The position numbers were made by a program, and so were the translations under genes. A DNA stretch of 64,000 nucleotides from Colwellia sp. Arc7-D (GTDB taxonomy: Bacteria; Pseudomonadota; Gammaproteobacteria; Enterobacterales; Alteromonadaceae): the NCBI RefSeq assembly GCF_003061515.1, contig NZ_CP028924.1:1364001-1428000 (forward strand). Reading direction: 5' to 3'. The number at the start of each line of letters is the position of its first letter. Position 1 is the first letter of the stretch. A model generated the notes under the pieces. That model saw only the letters and a program-made list of their open reading frames with translations, was not told the DNA's origin and did not search any database. Shown in pieces: positions 41,384 to 51,176 of this stretch.

Positions 41384-41929
41384 ATGACCCAGATAGATGA
41401 AATTGAACAAACCAAGCAATGGTTAGAGCAGGTGATCATCGGGCTAAATTTCTGCCCATTCGCCAAAAAAGAGTTTGTTAATCAAACTATTCATTATCAT
41501 GCTAGCGATAAAGCTCAGTTAAAGCCTGCTTTAGTTGAGCTTTTAGCGCAGTGTCACTTCTTAAGTGATAACCCTGAAATTGAAACAAGCTTGTTGATTT
41601 ATAATCAAGGCTTTAGAGATTTCAATCGTTTTCTAGATTTGGTTGATGATAGCAATGAATTGATTGTCGAACATGGTTTTGAAGGCATATTTCAAATAGC
41701 GACTTTTCATCCTGAATATTGCTTTGCTGACGCTGAATACGATGATGCAGGCAATTTTACTAATCGCTCTCCATATCCTACATTGCATTTAATCCGTGAA
41801 AAAAGCATGGAAAAAGTGTTAAGTGTATATAAAAATCCAGAAGCTATTCCTGATAATAATATCGCCTTAGCGCAAAAAAAAGGCGCTGATTATTTTCAAA
41901 GCTTATTAAAAAAAATTAAACAAGATTAA
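41384..41929 (+). CDS. DUF1415 family protein
   Basis: 181-residue soluble protein. GLNFCPFAKKEF, FQIATFHPEYCFADA and NRSPYPTLHLIRE are the conserved blocks of this widespread gammaproteobacterial family, whose function is not known. The Cys in NFCPFA and in PEYCF could bind metal or do redox chemistry, which is inference. No membrane segment. Confidence 0.85.
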   Translation: MTQIDEIEQTKQWLEQVIIGLNFCPFAKKEFVNQTIHYHASDKAQLKPALVELLAQCHFLSDNPEIETSLLIYNQGFRDFNRFLDLVDDSNELIVEHGFEGIFQIATFHPEYCFADAEYDDAGNFTNRSPYPTLHLIREKSMEKVLSVYKNPEAIPDNNIALAQKKGADYFQSLLKKIKQD

Positions 41930-42053
41930 AAATACTTCTGAGTTTTTAATAACTTTACTTTGCTTATTCACACAGCGCTTTGAATTACGATATACTGGCA
42001 GCAATTCAGATAAATAAGCGTTTTTATGCGCTTTCTCATTAGGTATATTTTTT

Positions 42054-42842
42054 GTGGAAAAACTTCCTGTTGTAAAAGTTGGTGGTAGTGTTGAAGAAGC
42101 CGTTAAAGGCGAATATTCACTTGATGTAGCGGCTATATTGAAAGAAGGGTGGCAATTAACCTTAAAGTCGCGCATGTCGATTAATTTAGGGCTATTAACT
42201 TGTTTAATCATAGGGATGGTCGTTTCAATTTTGGTCAGCAGCCAGCTTGGTGGCATTGAAGTAGCCATTCAAGACCAACAATCAGCCACGTTACTTAATA
42301 TTATCGTTACACTAGTGGTATACCCCTTTATTGTCGGTGTTGAAATGATGGGCGTTTTCCATTCAGTTGGTCTAAAAACTCAACCTAAATTGATTTTTGG
42401 CTTTTTAAAGCGTGGTAGCTGGGTTGCGGTTAGTGCTTTGCTTACCTCGACTTTAGTTACTATAGGTTTAACATTATTCTATTTACCGGGTATATTTTTA
42501 GCTGTAGCCCTGTCATTAGTTCTCCCTTTAGTGGTAGAAAAGAAAATGTCACCGATAAAAGCGATTTCGGTCAGCATTCAAGCTACTCGCTTTCAATGGT
42601 TTAAAATATTTTCACTTTACTTGATTTTAGCGTTAGCAGTTTTGGTTGCTGCTTTACCTGTTGCCGCTACTAGTGCTTCAGAATTAGGCTTTATTGCAAT
42701 CGCATTTTTCCTTTTCTGTTTGGCTTATTTAGCGCCGCTTTTTTACAATGTAAAAGGAATTTTATATCGGGAAATATTTGGTTTGCAAATGCAAGCTAAT
42801 ACCGAACAAGGTAATACAATAAATGACACATTTTCTGCTTAA
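42054..42842 (+). CDS. Hypothetical multi-pass membrane protein
   Basis: 262 residues starting at a GTG (MEKLPVVKVGG). After a soluble stretch of about 40 residues with an amphipathic helix, six hydrophobic segments follow (near residues 43-62, 83-100, 120-140, 148-165, 190-210 and 220-240). I do not recognise the family with certainty; the overall layout resembles small YciC/DUF975-like integral membrane proteins. No transporter motif, histidine cluster or binding site stands out. The next gene, a Bax-like protein, is 61 bases downstream. Confidence 0.65.
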   Translation: MEKLPVVKVGGSVEEAVKGEYSLDVAAILKEGWQLTLKSRMSINLGLLTCLIIGMVVSILVSSQLGGIEVAIQDQQSATLLNIIVTLVVYPFIVGVEMMGVFHSVGLKTQPKLIFGFLKRGSWVAVSALLTSTLVTIGLTLFYLPGIFLAVALSLVLPLVVEKKMSPIKAISVSIQATRFQWFKIFSLYLILALAVLVAALPVAATSASELGFIAIAFFLFCLAYLAPLFYNVKGILYREIFGLQMQANTEQGNTINDTFSA

Positions 42843-42903
42843 TGAATAAAGTTTGGTAAGATTTATACAATGCTTAGCACTTATCAATATTGCGTAAGGA
42901 ATC

Positions 42904-43758
42904 ATGATTTTGAGAAAAATTAATAAGCAAAATATTTTCGGCTTTATATTTTTAGCCCTATTAGTTATTGGTTTAGTCGCGCCATTCACTTTTTTAAAGG
43001 TAGAAGAAGCTAGTGAAACCGTTGAACAGACAGTATCTAAAAAAACGTTTAAAAAAGTGGCTAAAAAGATAGAACAGCCGCTTCACGACGTTAACTTACC
43101 AAACTTTGCCAAAATTCGAGATGTAAAAGAGAAAAAACGAAAATTTTTTGCTTTTATTAAACCAGCGGTAGCGGCTGAAAATAAAAAGATACTTGCTAAG
43201 CGTGTTGAAGTAGAACGCTTAATTGAGCAGCTGACCTTAGAGCAACCTTTTAGTCTCGAAGATGAAGCGTTAGTTGCAAAGTTAATTACGCAATATAAAG
43301 TCAGTAAAAAATTCTCACTGTTAAAACAGCTCTATGAATTACAGCTTAAAGTAGACGTTATTCCGCAAGCACTTGTTTTAGTGCAAGCGGCAAATGAGTC
43401 AGCTTGGGGGACATCTCGGTTCGCTCGAATAGGTTTGAATTTTTTCGGTGTTTGGTGTTATAGCGAGGGCTGTGGCATGGTGCCAAGTAGTCGTAATTCA
43501 GGTGCGGATCATGAAGTAGCTGCTTACAGTTCTGTAAAACAAGGCGTTGAGCGCTATTTACATAACATTAATACGCATCGCGCTTATAACGTATTTAGGC
43601 TTATTCGAGGCCAATTACGGGATCAAAACCAACCTTTGGCACCAGAAATATTAGCGACAGGCTTAACCGCTTACTCTGAACGTGGTGCAGATTATGTCTT
43701 AGAACTCACTGAGATGATCAGACATAATCGACCATACTTTGATCTTGCAAATAAATAA
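42904..43758 (+). CDS. Bax-like glucosaminidase domain protein
   Basis: 284 residues. An uncleaved N-terminal anchor (residues 10-32) is followed by a basic linker and then the glucosaminidase fold from about residue 145. ALVLVQAANESAWGTSRFA contains the Glu expected to be catalytic, and LNFFGVWCYSEGCGM has two Cys. This matches E. coli Bax and related peptidoglycan hydrolases. It likely acts on the cell wall from the periplasmic face of the inner membrane. Start MILRKINKQ has AAGGAATC upstream. Confidence 0.88.
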   Translation: MILRKINKQNIFGFIFLALLVIGLVAPFTFLKVEEASETVEQTVSKKTFKKVAKKIEQPLHDVNLPNFAKIRDVKEKKRKFFAFIKPAVAAENKKILAKRVEVERLIEQLTLEQPFSLEDEALVAKLITQYKVSKKFSLLKQLYELQLKVDVIPQALVLVQAANESAWGTSRFARIGLNFFGVWCYSEGCGMVPSSRNSGADHEVAAYSSVKQGVERYLHNINTHRAYNVFRLIRGQLRDQNQPLAPEILATGLTAYSERGADYVLELTEMIRHNRPYFDLANK

Positions 43759-43824
43759 TCTTTAGTGGCTCTGCCGTTCTAAGTCAACACTAGGCTGAAC
43801 GGCAAAACTGCAAAATAATCTACT

Positions 43825-43860
43825 CTAAACCTAAACCTAAACCTAAACCTAAACCTAAAC
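43825..43860 (+). repeat. Hexanucleotide tandem repeat (CTAAAC)6
   Basis: Six exact copies of CTAAAC, followed by a degenerate seventh (CTGAAA). It lies between the convergent Bax-like and ttcA genes. Copy number may vary by slippage, but no gene or promoter is placed to be switched by it. Confidence 0.95.
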
Positions 43861-43970
43861 CTGAAAAATTCGCCAACATTGAACCGCTAGCCAATAATAA
43901 GCCCAGTAAAACGTTACACTTTATAAGCTAACGTTAAATAGAGTTTACTCATTGAAAAATTTCAATAATA

Positions 43971-44903
43971 TTATTTTATCTCTGTTACTTTCAATAAATC
44001 GGCTTGATGAATGTTAACAGCGTTACTTTCAGGCGCAGCTTGTACAAATGTCTCTTGATCAAAAGCGGTATCACCACCATCAATAATTCCAGAGTTTGCG
44101 TTAATACCTTTAAAGTCAAAAAGTTCGCTGTCACATAAATGTGAAGGCACTACATTTTTAATCGCCGTAAACATAGACTCAATACGCCCTGGGTGATTTT
44201 TATCCCAATCTTGTAGCATTGCCTTAATGTTCTGACGCTGTAAGTTAGGTTGTGAACCACATAAGTTACAAGGAATAATAGGGAATTGCTTTAGGGCAGC
44301 ATACTGAATAAGTTCTTGCTCTTTACAAAATGCTAATGGGCGAATAACCACGTGCTCGCCATTGTCAGAAACAAGTTTTGCGGGCATTGATTTGAGCTTG
44401 CCACCGTAAAACATATTGAGCATCAATGTTTCGACCATGTCGTCGCGATGATGACCAAGTGCAACTTTAGTTGCTCCTAATGCTTTAGCCGCTTTATACA
44501 ACAATGCTCGGCGTAAACGAGAGCATAAGCTACATGTAGTTTTGCCTTCAGGAATTTTTTCTTTAACAATGGCGTAAGTGTCTTCTTCAACAATTTGGTA
44601 AGCGACACCTATCGACTCAAGGTAATTTGGTAAAATATGCTCTGGAAAACCGGGTTGTTTTTGATCAAGGTTAACGGCAATTAAGTCAAAGTGAATAGGA
44701 GCAGATTCTTTTAAGCGCATTAATATTTCGAGCATGGCATAACTATCTTTGCCACCAGAAACACACACCATAATTTTATCGCCGTCTTCAATCATATTGT
44801 ATTGGGCAATCGCTTGGCCAACATGACGTCGTAAGCGTTTTTCAAGCTTTTCTAATTGTGTGTTTTGGCTTGGAGATAAGGCCGATTTTAAAACTGCGCT
44901 CAT
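43971..44903 (-). CDS. ttcA: tRNA 2-thiocytidine biosynthesis protein TtcA
   Basis: Thiolates C32 of certain tRNAs using an Fe-S cluster and ATP. The 310 residues have the PP-loop [12 protein letters not shown] near residue 50 and two CxxC pairs, CSLCSR near 125 and CNLCGS near 215, which hold the 4Fe-4S cluster. The C-terminal extension beyond residue 265 is variable. It lies in the same region as uspE and fnr, as in E. coli. Confidence 0.95.
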   Translation of the reverse strand: MSAVLKSALSPSQNTQLEKLEKRLRRHVGQAIAQYNMIEDGDKIMVCVSGGKDSYAMLEILMRLKESAPIHFDLIAVNLDQKQPGFPEHILPNYLESIGVAYQIVEEDTYAIVKEKIPEGKTTCSLCSRLRRALLYKAAKALGATKVALGHHRDDMVETLMLNMFYGGKLKSMPAKLVSDNGEHVVIRPLAFCKEQELIQYAALKQFPIIPCNLCGSQPNLQRQNIKAMLQDWDKNHPGRIESMFTAIKNVVPSHLCDSELFDFKGINANSGIIDGGDTAFDQETFVQAAPESNAVNIHQADLLKVTEIK

Positions 44904-44989
44904 AATAAATTCCTAGTAAATATTGCCGCGTAGTATAGCCGAAGTAACTACATGAACAAAGTTGAACTTAGTGAATTTATTTATCTATT

Positions 44990-45718
44990 TTAAGTTGATA
45001 GTTTTAATGCCGTCGCGGCTTGTTCTGCCCAAACACCATAAGCAAGTGCTGACGGGTGAAAGCCATCTTGAGCTAAATATTCAGACGTAAAAGGTATGTC
45101 AATTGTTAGGACGCAACATTGGCTATAATTTGCTGTGGTTTGCATCATTAAGGTATTTAGTCTTTTTGCGCGTACTCCTAGCCACCATCTTAATGGTTGC
45201 ATAATGCCGGTAAATAAATGCATCGGAGGAAGTGCTGTCAACAACACTTTTGGAGTACCAAATTTGGTGCTACATAAGCTTACAATAGCCTCTATATTAC
45301 TAACCCAGAGACTTTCTTTTGTGAGGCCTGTTACATCATTTACACCAATAGATACCAAAATAAAGTCAAACGTTTGTGTTTCTAACTTTTCAATTTCATT
45401 GATTAACTGTGTTGAAGTTAGGCCCGTACTCGCTACTAATTGCCAGTTTACTTGATTGTTAATAGCAAGGTTGTTTGATAACTGGCCTGACAATGCATTT
45501 TTTTGTTCGTGTGTACCAACACCTGCTGTAGCCGAATCACCAATTATCAATAAACTAATTGGACTGCCATTACCTGTAGAGCCTGAGCGTTCACCTAATG
45601 CTTCTGGGAGTTTTATCATGCTAAAACGCACCCATATCGCTTGTAAAAGTAATAAGGGCAGGAGTATCACCGTGCTAATGTAATAAGGTATAAGTCTAAG
45701 CGGTTGTTTTATCTTCAA
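44990..45718 (-). CDS. SGNH/GDSL-type hydrolase
   Basis: 242 residues with an N-terminal hydrophobic segment (about residues 10-27), so likely anchored or exported. The blocks are LLIIGDSATAGVG (Ser), VASTGLTST (Gly block), VSIGVNDVT (Asn) and QDGFHPSALAYG (Asp and His). Family members are esterases or acyltransferase-like enzymes; the substrate is unknown. Stands alone between ttcA and uspE. Confidence 0.85.
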   Translation of the reverse strand: MKIKQPLRLIPYYISTVILLPLLLLQAIWVRFSMIKLPEALGERSGSTGNGSPISLLIIGDSATAGVGTHEQKNALSGQLSNNLAINNQVNWQLVASTGLTSTQLINEIEKLETQTFDFILVSIGVNDVTGLTKESLWVSNIEAIVSLCSTKFGTPKVLLTALPPMHLFTGIMQPLRWWLGVRAKRLNTLMMQTTANYSQCCVLTIDIPFTSEYLAQDGFHPSALAYGVWAEQAATALKLST

Positions 45719-45880
45719 TGATAAAGTCCTGATGATGATCTATAAATGATATGTATAGCGTAATAAATATTTGAAGACAAACTTATAACAATTGTGAAGA
45801 GAAGATCGTTGGAAATTAGCTTGAGTAATTACCTGTAATTTATTGTAGTTAAGCTAGGGAGAAGTTTTAGCGTTTTATTA

Positions 45881-45925
45881 AAGCGTCACCTTAATAATAT
45901 TTCTATCAATCAGTGACGCTCTTTT
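45881..45925 (-). terminator. Possible terminator of uspE
   Basis: AGCGTCAC and GTGACGCT pair over a 23-base loop, followed on the minus strand by TTTAATAAAA. The long loop and broken T run make this only moderate. Confidence 0.45.
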
Positions 45926-45950
45926 AGCTGTATTTTACGTAATAAAGATT

Positions 45951-46883
45951 TTATTTAACGTCCAAGGGTGAAACGTAACCCTCAGGCTTTAACGCAAGTA
46001 CATCACAGTTTAGTCTATCAATTACATGTTCTGCTGTATTGCCAATTAGCGCTGCAGATAAACCTGTACGTCCAATGGTGCCTAAAATAACCAGTTCTGC
46101 GTCTAAGGCTTCGGCGACACTTTGTATAATATCTTCAGGTAAGCCTTCTTTAATATGAGTGTATTCTTTAGTAATATTAAACGCAGTTGCATGTTCTAAC
46201 ATCGCTTCTTCATGATGTTTTAACATGGCGAGGTTGTAATCATTGGCATCAAACTCTGGAATTTCTATCGCAATATTTACCGGCGTACCAGGGAAAGAAT
46301 TAACCAAATGTAGGTTTGCTTTCATAACTTTAGCTAGCTGTTTTGCTTCTGCCGTAATTTTATCATTAAGCGCTTTATGCTCTTCTTCTTCGCTGCCAAT
46401 ATTCAATGCAGCAACAATATTGCCATTTTCTGGCCATAAATGCTCTTTCACTAGCAAAACAGGGCAGGGACATTTGCGTAAAATGTGCCAATCAGTAGGG
46501 GTAAATATTACTGATTTAAATTTGTCGTGTTGATGTGTGCCTTTAATGACTATGTCGTAATCATGATCAATAACTTGTGCAATTATTTGCTCGAAAGGAC
46601 GATTATGCCAGATAACTTTACAATCAATGGTGATATCAGTTACATCGAGTTCAGCAAGTAAAGACTGCAACCATTGAGTACGATCATTTATAACAGATTT
46701 ACACATTGCTTCACGCTCGTCGCCTGAAAGCATAGTGGTCATCTCATAAGAAAAGTCATATATGGTCAAAAATGCGGTAATACTTGCGCCAGTTTTTCGC
46801 GCTAATTCTAATGCTCGTTTTACCGCTTTTTGATCTTCTGTTGTGGGGTCAACAATAGCGAGTATTTTTTGATACTTTTCCAT
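45951..46883 (-). CDS. uspE: Universal stress protein UspE
   Basis: 310-residue cytosolic protein with two tandem Usp domains: residues 1-150 (ILAIVDPTTEDQKAVKRALE at the start) and 155-310 (IVAALNIGS, with GTIGRTGLSAALIGNTAEH near the C-terminus). The second domain keeps the G-x2-G-x9-G(S/N) nucleotide-binding pattern. UspE supports survival in stasis and motility in E. coli. It sits next to fnr, a conserved pairing, and an FNR-like box lies 100 bases upstream of the start. Confidence 0.93.
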   Translation of the reverse strand: MEKYQKILAIVDPTTEDQKAVKRALELARKTGASITAFLTIYDFSYEMTTMLSGDEREAMCKSVINDRTQWLQSLLAELDVTDITIDCKVIWHNRPFEQIIAQVIDHDYDIVIKGTHQHDKFKSVIFTPTDWHILRKCPCPVLLVKEHLWPENGNIVAALNIGSEEEEHKALNDKITAEAKQLAKVMKANLHLVNSFPGTPVNIAIEIPEFDANDYNLAMLKHHEEAMLEHATAFNITKEYTHIKEGLPEDIIQSVAEALDAELVILGTIGRTGLSAALIGNTAEHVIDRLNCDVLALKPEGYVSPLDVK

Positions 46884-46982
46884 AGCTAATTCCTTATCTT
46901 TGCCTGTGGGTATTAGGCCAAACTAAACAGTTAATTTATTTACTTTATATAATAACAATAACTTATTTTGTAATAATAATAG

Positions 46983-46996
46983 TTGTTTTAAATCAA
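46983..46996 (-). promoter_or_regulatory. FNR-like box upstream of uspE
   Basis: TTGTTTTAAATCAA differs from the FNR consensus TTGAT-N4-ATCAA by one base. It lies 100 bases before the uspE start codon. The palindrome could serve either strand; uspE is the nearest downstream gene. Confidence 0.6.
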
Positions 46997-47086
46997 ATTA
47001 TTATCTTTTATATAAGCTATTTTATATTAATCATAGCGTTAAACTGTTGAATAAGAAAGTATGAAAAAGGGCTGATAAAATTTATC

Positions 47087-47806
47087 TTAAAGTCCAGCAC
47101 ACTCATTTAATTTTTCAATATTTACAATGGTAATCAGTTTGCCATTAACAGCAATTAAACCATTTTTATCAAAGCGATTAAGGAGTCGGCTTATTGTTTC
47201 AACCGTTAAACCAATATAGTTACCAATATCGCTGCGCGTCATAGATAAGCGAAATTCAGAGGCTGATAAACCACGGGCATTATATCGACTGCTTAAGGTA
47301 CTAAAAAACGTGGCTAGGCGTTGCTCTGCATTTTTACGATTAAGCAACATTAGCATTTCATGGTCTTCACGAATTTCAGTGCTCATCATGCGCAAAATCT
47401 GTTTTTTTAACTTAGGCATGCTGTTAGATAAATGATCGAGTGTATTATAAGGAATTTCACAAACCATTGAGGTTTCCAATGCTTTAGCAAAACTTGGGTG
47501 CTCTGCATTAGCAATGGCATCAAAGCCAAGTAAATCACCTGCTAAATGAAAACCGGTAATTTGTTCTTCGCCTTGTTTGTTGATGGTATAGGTTTTGAAT
47601 GTGCCTGAACGAATCGCGTAAAGCGCCTGCATAGGCTGACCATCATTAAAAATCTGCTCTCCTTTTTGAATAGGGAGCTTACGATCAATAATGTTATCTA
47701 GAGTCTCTAGCTCTTGATTATTAAGCGAAAATGGCAAGCATAACTCACTAATGCTACAGTTTTGACAGTGAATATGTTGCTGATCGGTACACGATTTATT
47801 ATTCAT
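47087..47806 (-). CDS. fnr: FNR family oxygen-sensing regulator (Fnr/EtrA)
   Basis: 239-residue CRP/FNR regulator. Cys14, Cys17 and Cys23 ([11 protein letters not shown], spacing C-x2-C-x5-C) plus a Cys near residue 115 (TSMVCEIP) can hold the 4Fe-4S cluster that senses O2. The helix-turn-helix has [17 protein letters not shown], with the E-S-R recognition pattern of E. coli FNR, so it should read TTGAT-N4-ATCAA. Such boxes are seen upstream of ccoN and uspE. It lies between uspE and the cbb3 genes. Confidence 0.95.
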   Translation of the reverse strand: MNNKSCTDQQHIHCQNCSISELCLPFSLNNQELETLDNIIDRKLPIQKGEQIFNDGQPMQALYAIRSGTFKTYTINKQGEEQITGFHLAGDLLGFDAIANAEHPSFAKALETSMVCEIPYNTLDHLSNSMPKLKKQILRMMSTEIREDHEMLMLLNRKNAEQRLATFFSTLSSRYNARGLSASEFRLSMTRSDIGNYIGLTVETISRLLNRFDKNGLIAVNGKLITIVNIEKLNECAGL

Positions 47807-47850
47807 AACAGCCTATAAAAACTTCCATGCTGAACACCATATTAGATGCG

Positions 47851-48513
47851 TTAGCTATATGCTATTAGTATAGAGTAAATGCCGTATGAAATCACCAAAA
47901 TGGCGGCTAGTTTTCTAAAAACGGGCTGAGTTAATAAAGACTTCACACTGAAAGTGCCGAGTGATACTGACAGCAGCGCAGGTAAAGTACCAAGACCAAA
48001 GAAAAACATGATCAAAGCGCCATTTAAAACATCGGCGCTTGCTAATGACCACGTTAACGTAGAATAAACTAAGCCACAGGGTAACCAGCCCCAAAGTGCT
48101 CCTAACGCCAATGCACTCTGTATGTTTTTAATGGGCATGAATTTTTTAGTATAAGGTGAGATGTAGCGCCAAATGTTTTTACCTAAATACTCTATGCGGC
48201 TTAACCACATTAACCATTGTCCTAGATACAAACCTAGTAGAATTAGAAACACACCTGCAATCGTTTTTAAAATAATAACAGGAAAACCAATGTTTTTAGC
48301 CGCCATTGAACTGGTGAATGCTACCAAGGCGCCAATTAAGCTGTAAGACGCGATTCGGCCAAAATTATAGGCAAATATAATCGCCATTTTTTTATGGCGA
48401 GCATGGTCAGATATGGTCGTGGTTAACATGGTGCTAATACCGCCACACATTACAATACAATGGCCAGAGCCTAGTAAACCAATTACAAATGCGGAAAAAA
48501 AATCAAGCGTCAT
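47851..48513 (-). CDS. TauE/SafE-type membrane protein of the cbb3 cluster
   Basis: 220 residues with about six membrane segments. The first contains GLLGSGHCIVMCGG, the GHCxxMCGG motif of the DsbD-like/urease accessory UreH-like permeases found with ccoS. Cys and His there may bind copper, which is inference. It overlaps the end of ccoS by 11 bases, so the pair is probably translationally coupled. Likely role: oxidase maturation. Confidence 0.82.
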   Translation of the reverse strand: MTLDFFSAFVIGLLGSGHCIVMCGGISTMLTTTISDHARHKKMAIIFAYNFGRIASYSLIGALVAFTSSMAAKNIGFPVIILKTIAGVFLILLGLYLGQWLMWLSRIEYLGKNIWRYISPYTKKFMPIKNIQSALALGALWGWLPCGLVYSTLTWSLASADVLNGALIMFFFGLGTLPALLSVSLGTFSVKSLLTQPVFRKLAAILVISYGIYSILIAYS

Positions 48514-48751
48514 GAGATGATTTTGCTGCTTGTTTTGGTTGCTCGTCGCTTTCGCTTAATTCACTGTCTTTTAATTTACTATTGTTGTTTTTATTGCGAC
48601 TGATATTGTCATTTTCATCATCAAATAAAATGCTCATACCCTGTTTTTCTAAATCATCAAATTGCTCAGTTTTTACTGCCCAAAAAAACAGATATATGCC
48701 AATAGAGGTGAGTAATACAGCAATGGGAATTAATACGTAGATTATGCTCAT
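48503..48751 (-). CDS. ccoS: cbb3-type cytochrome oxidase assembly protein CcoS
   Basis: 82 residues. A single N-terminal helix (MSIIYVLIPIAVLLTSIGIY, residues 1-20 and on) is followed by FFWAVKTEQFDDLEKQG, the CcoS signature, and a charged Ser/Lys-rich tail longer than usual. The ATG overlaps the ccoI stop in ATGA at 48748-48751, which fixes the start. CcoS is needed to put heme and copper into the cbb3 oxidase. Confidence 0.9.
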   Translation of the reverse strand: MSIIYVLIPIAVLLTSIGIYLFFWAVKTEQFDDLEKQGMSILFDDENDNISRNKNNNSKLKDSELSESDEQPKQAAKSSHDA

Positions 48752-51147
48752 TTTTTTAGCAGCCTTAATGAATTTGTTACGACTAATATTGAGCTGGCCG
48801 ACATGCCAATTACTGCCATGTAAGGCGCTATATGCCCTGTTACGGCTAATGGCAATACAACGGCATTGTATCCAAAAGCCCAAAGGTAATTTTGCTTTAT
48901 AACGCGCGTTGTTCGAATGGCAACCTCTCGCAATGTTTGTACGCCTTTAAGCTTATTGTTTAATAATATGACATCTGCGCCATTTTTAGCAATATCAGTA
49001 CCACTGCCCATGGCAATCGATAAATGAGCGGCGCCTAATACTGGGCTGTCGTTTACCCCATCGCCTACCATAGCAACAGTATTCGAAGCTTGTTGATGCT
49101 TTATGGCGTTAACTTTATCTTGCGCTGACAAGTTTGCTTGCACATTACTTAGTTGCAATATTGATTGTAATTTATTGCAGCCTTGGAGGTGATCGCCGGA
49201 TAACATGCTCGTTTCAATACTTTGTTGATGTAGAAAATCAATTAAAGGCTTCGCGTCATCACGTAAGCCATCATGCAAATAAAATTCAGCGATTAATGTT
49301 TCATCTTGCATTAGTACGCACTGAGCACTAAAACATGCCTGTTTGTCATCGTTTAATAACCACGAACTTTTGCCGATACGATAGTGCTGGTGATTTACTT
49401 CACCTGAGATACCCGCGCCGGGAGCCACAACAACTTGGGTAGTTGTTTGGTTAAAATCACGAAATGGTCTAAAGGCTTTTGCTAACAGATGAGCTGAGTG
49501 TGCCTCTAGCGCCGCGGCAATAGCAAGCACCTGTTGTTTACCTTCTGACGTACTATCAGTTGAGTAATCACCATAAGTTTTTACTTCAACAATCGTGAAC
49601 TCACCTGTAGTTAATGTGCCTGTTTTATCAAAAGATATCGCATCGACTTCAGGCATGGTTTCAAGCACATGAGCTGATTTAATCATGATACCTTCACGAT
49701 TTAGATTCGTTGTTGCACAGGTAAGCGCCGTTGGTGTTGCTAACGCCAATGCGCAAGGGCAAGTTACAACGAGAACAGATAAAGTAATCCAAAAGGCTTC
49801 TTCAGGGGCGTGTTGTAGCCAATATATTGCCGTGGCAATTGAAACCATTAAGATAAGTGCAACAAAGTATTGGGCAATTTTATCTGACAATTTCGCCAAC
49901 TTTGGCTTATGGCTTTGAGCATTTTCACTCAAGCGAATTAATTGGCTTAAAAAAGACTCTTGGTTGTTATGTTTAACTTTTGCGGTTAGGTTTCCATCGC
50001 CATTAATGGTACCTGCAAATATAGCGTCTAATGCTTTTTTCTGTAAGGGCAGTTGTTCACCTGACAACATTGCTTCGTTTATTTGGCTCGTTCCGGTAAT
50101 TATTTCACTATCTGCGGGGATAGTTTCCCCTGGCTTTATTAAAATAATGTCATCAGCTTTTAAGTAATTCGCGGAAATAAATTGTTCAATACCGTGTTCA
50201 ACTTTCGTTGCGGTCATTGGCATTAATTTTAATAGATTTGCAGAAACATCAGCGGCGCGACTACGGGCTCTAAATTCAAGAAATTTACCAATAAGCAGTA
50301 AAAAGGTAAACATAGAAACAGATTCGAAATACACCTCGCCTTGCTGAGTAAATGTTGCCCAGCAACTCGCCATAAAGGCCAATAAAATAGCAATAGATAC
50401 TGGCACATCCATTGAGAGTTGACGTGCTTTTAAAGCAAAAAATGCGCTTTTATAAAAAGGGTAGGCGCCATAGCTGACAATAGGTAGAGTTAAGAAAAAG
50501 CTTGCCCAACGCAAATACATGACATTGTGTTCTGTCATATCTGAAAAAGCACCAAAATATAAACCAAAAGCTATCATCATTACTTGCATCATTAAAATGC
50601 CAGAGATACCTAAGCGTTTGATAAAGTTTTTAGCTTGTTTGTTATTTAATTTTTCAGCGGTACTGGCCTTGAATGGCAAGCCATGATAACCAATTTTATC
50701 GATTAAACTGAGAATGTCGCTTAATTTAACTTGGCTTTCTTGCCACTGCACTGTCGCTCGTTGCGTTGTGGCGTTCACATTAATCTTATTAACGCCTTCG
50801 AGCTTGCTCACTTGCATTTCAATTAACCATGCACAAGCCGAGCAGCTTATGCCATCAATGGTTAAAATGGTTTCTTTGAAGCCATCATGATAATAAGTAA
50901 ACTCATTTTGTAAGTTTACATCGTCAAGTATTTCATTGCGTTGAAGTTTTTCAGGTATTAATACTTCACCTTTTTGCGCTGGTGCGCTACGAAAGCGGTA
51001 AAAATCGGTTAGGTTGTTATCAACAATCGTTTGTGCGACAGCTTGGCAACCTATGCAACACATAGGTTGATCGATGTTGTCGATGTTTGTTATTAAATGA
51101 ATACCCTTGGGAACGGGTTCGTCACAATGAAAACAAGCTTTGCTCAT
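48748..51147 (-). CDS. ccoI: Copper-translocating P-type ATPase CcoI
   Basis: 799-residue P1B ATPase that exports copper to the periplasm for assembly of cbb3 oxidase. An N-terminal CCIGCQ and CFHCDE zinc-ribbon-like region and a heavy-metal-associated domain (ISCSACAWLIE, near residue 100) precede eight helices. The transport helix has TCPCALALATPTAL, the phosphorylation site is SFDKTGTLTTG, and MVGDGVNDSPVLG is the hinge. It is downstream of ccoH and overlaps ccoS. Confidence 0.94.
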   Translation of the reverse strand: MSKACFHCDEPVPKGIHLITNIDNIDQPMCCIGCQAVAQTIVDNNLTDFYRFRSAPAQKGEVLIPEKLQRNEILDDVNLQNEFTYYHDGFKETILTIDGISCSACAWLIEMQVSKLEGVNKINVNATTQRATVQWQESQVKLSDILSLIDKIGYHGLPFKASTAEKLNNKQAKNFIKRLGISGILMMQVMMIAFGLYFGAFSDMTEHNVMYLRWASFFLTLPIVSYGAYPFYKSAFFALKARQLSMDVPVSIAILLAFMASCWATFTQQGEVYFESVSMFTFLLLIGKFLEFRARSRAADVSANLLKLMPMTATKVEHGIEQFISANYLKADDIILIKPGETIPADSEIITGTSQINEAMLSGEQLPLQKKALDAIFAGTINGDGNLTAKVKHNNQESFLSQLIRLSENAQSHKPKLAKLSDKIAQYFVALILMVSIATAIYWLQHAPEEAFWITLSVLVVTCPCALALATPTALTCATTNLNREGIMIKSAHVLETMPEVDAISFDKTGTLTTGEFTIVEVKTYGDYSTDSTSEGKQQVLAIAAALEAHSAHLLAKAFRPFRDFNQTTTQVVVAPGAGISGEVNHQHYRIGKSSWLLNDDKQACFSAQCVLMQDETLIAEFYLHDGLRDDAKPLIDFLHQQSIETSMLSGDHLQGCNKLQSILQLSNVQANLSAQDKVNAIKHQQASNTVAMVGDGVNDSPVLGAAHLSIAMGSGTDIAKNGADVILLNNKLKGVQTLREVAIRTTRVIKQNYLWAFGYNAVVLPLAVTGHIAPYMAVIGMSASSILVVTNSLRLLKK

Positions 51148-51176
51148 TAATTTATGCTCACTAATCTACAGGCTAA

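Noticed and set aside
43825..43860. Telomere-like end or chromosome tip
   Set aside because: Only 36 bases and embedded between normal genes on both sides; a simple tandem repeat is enough.
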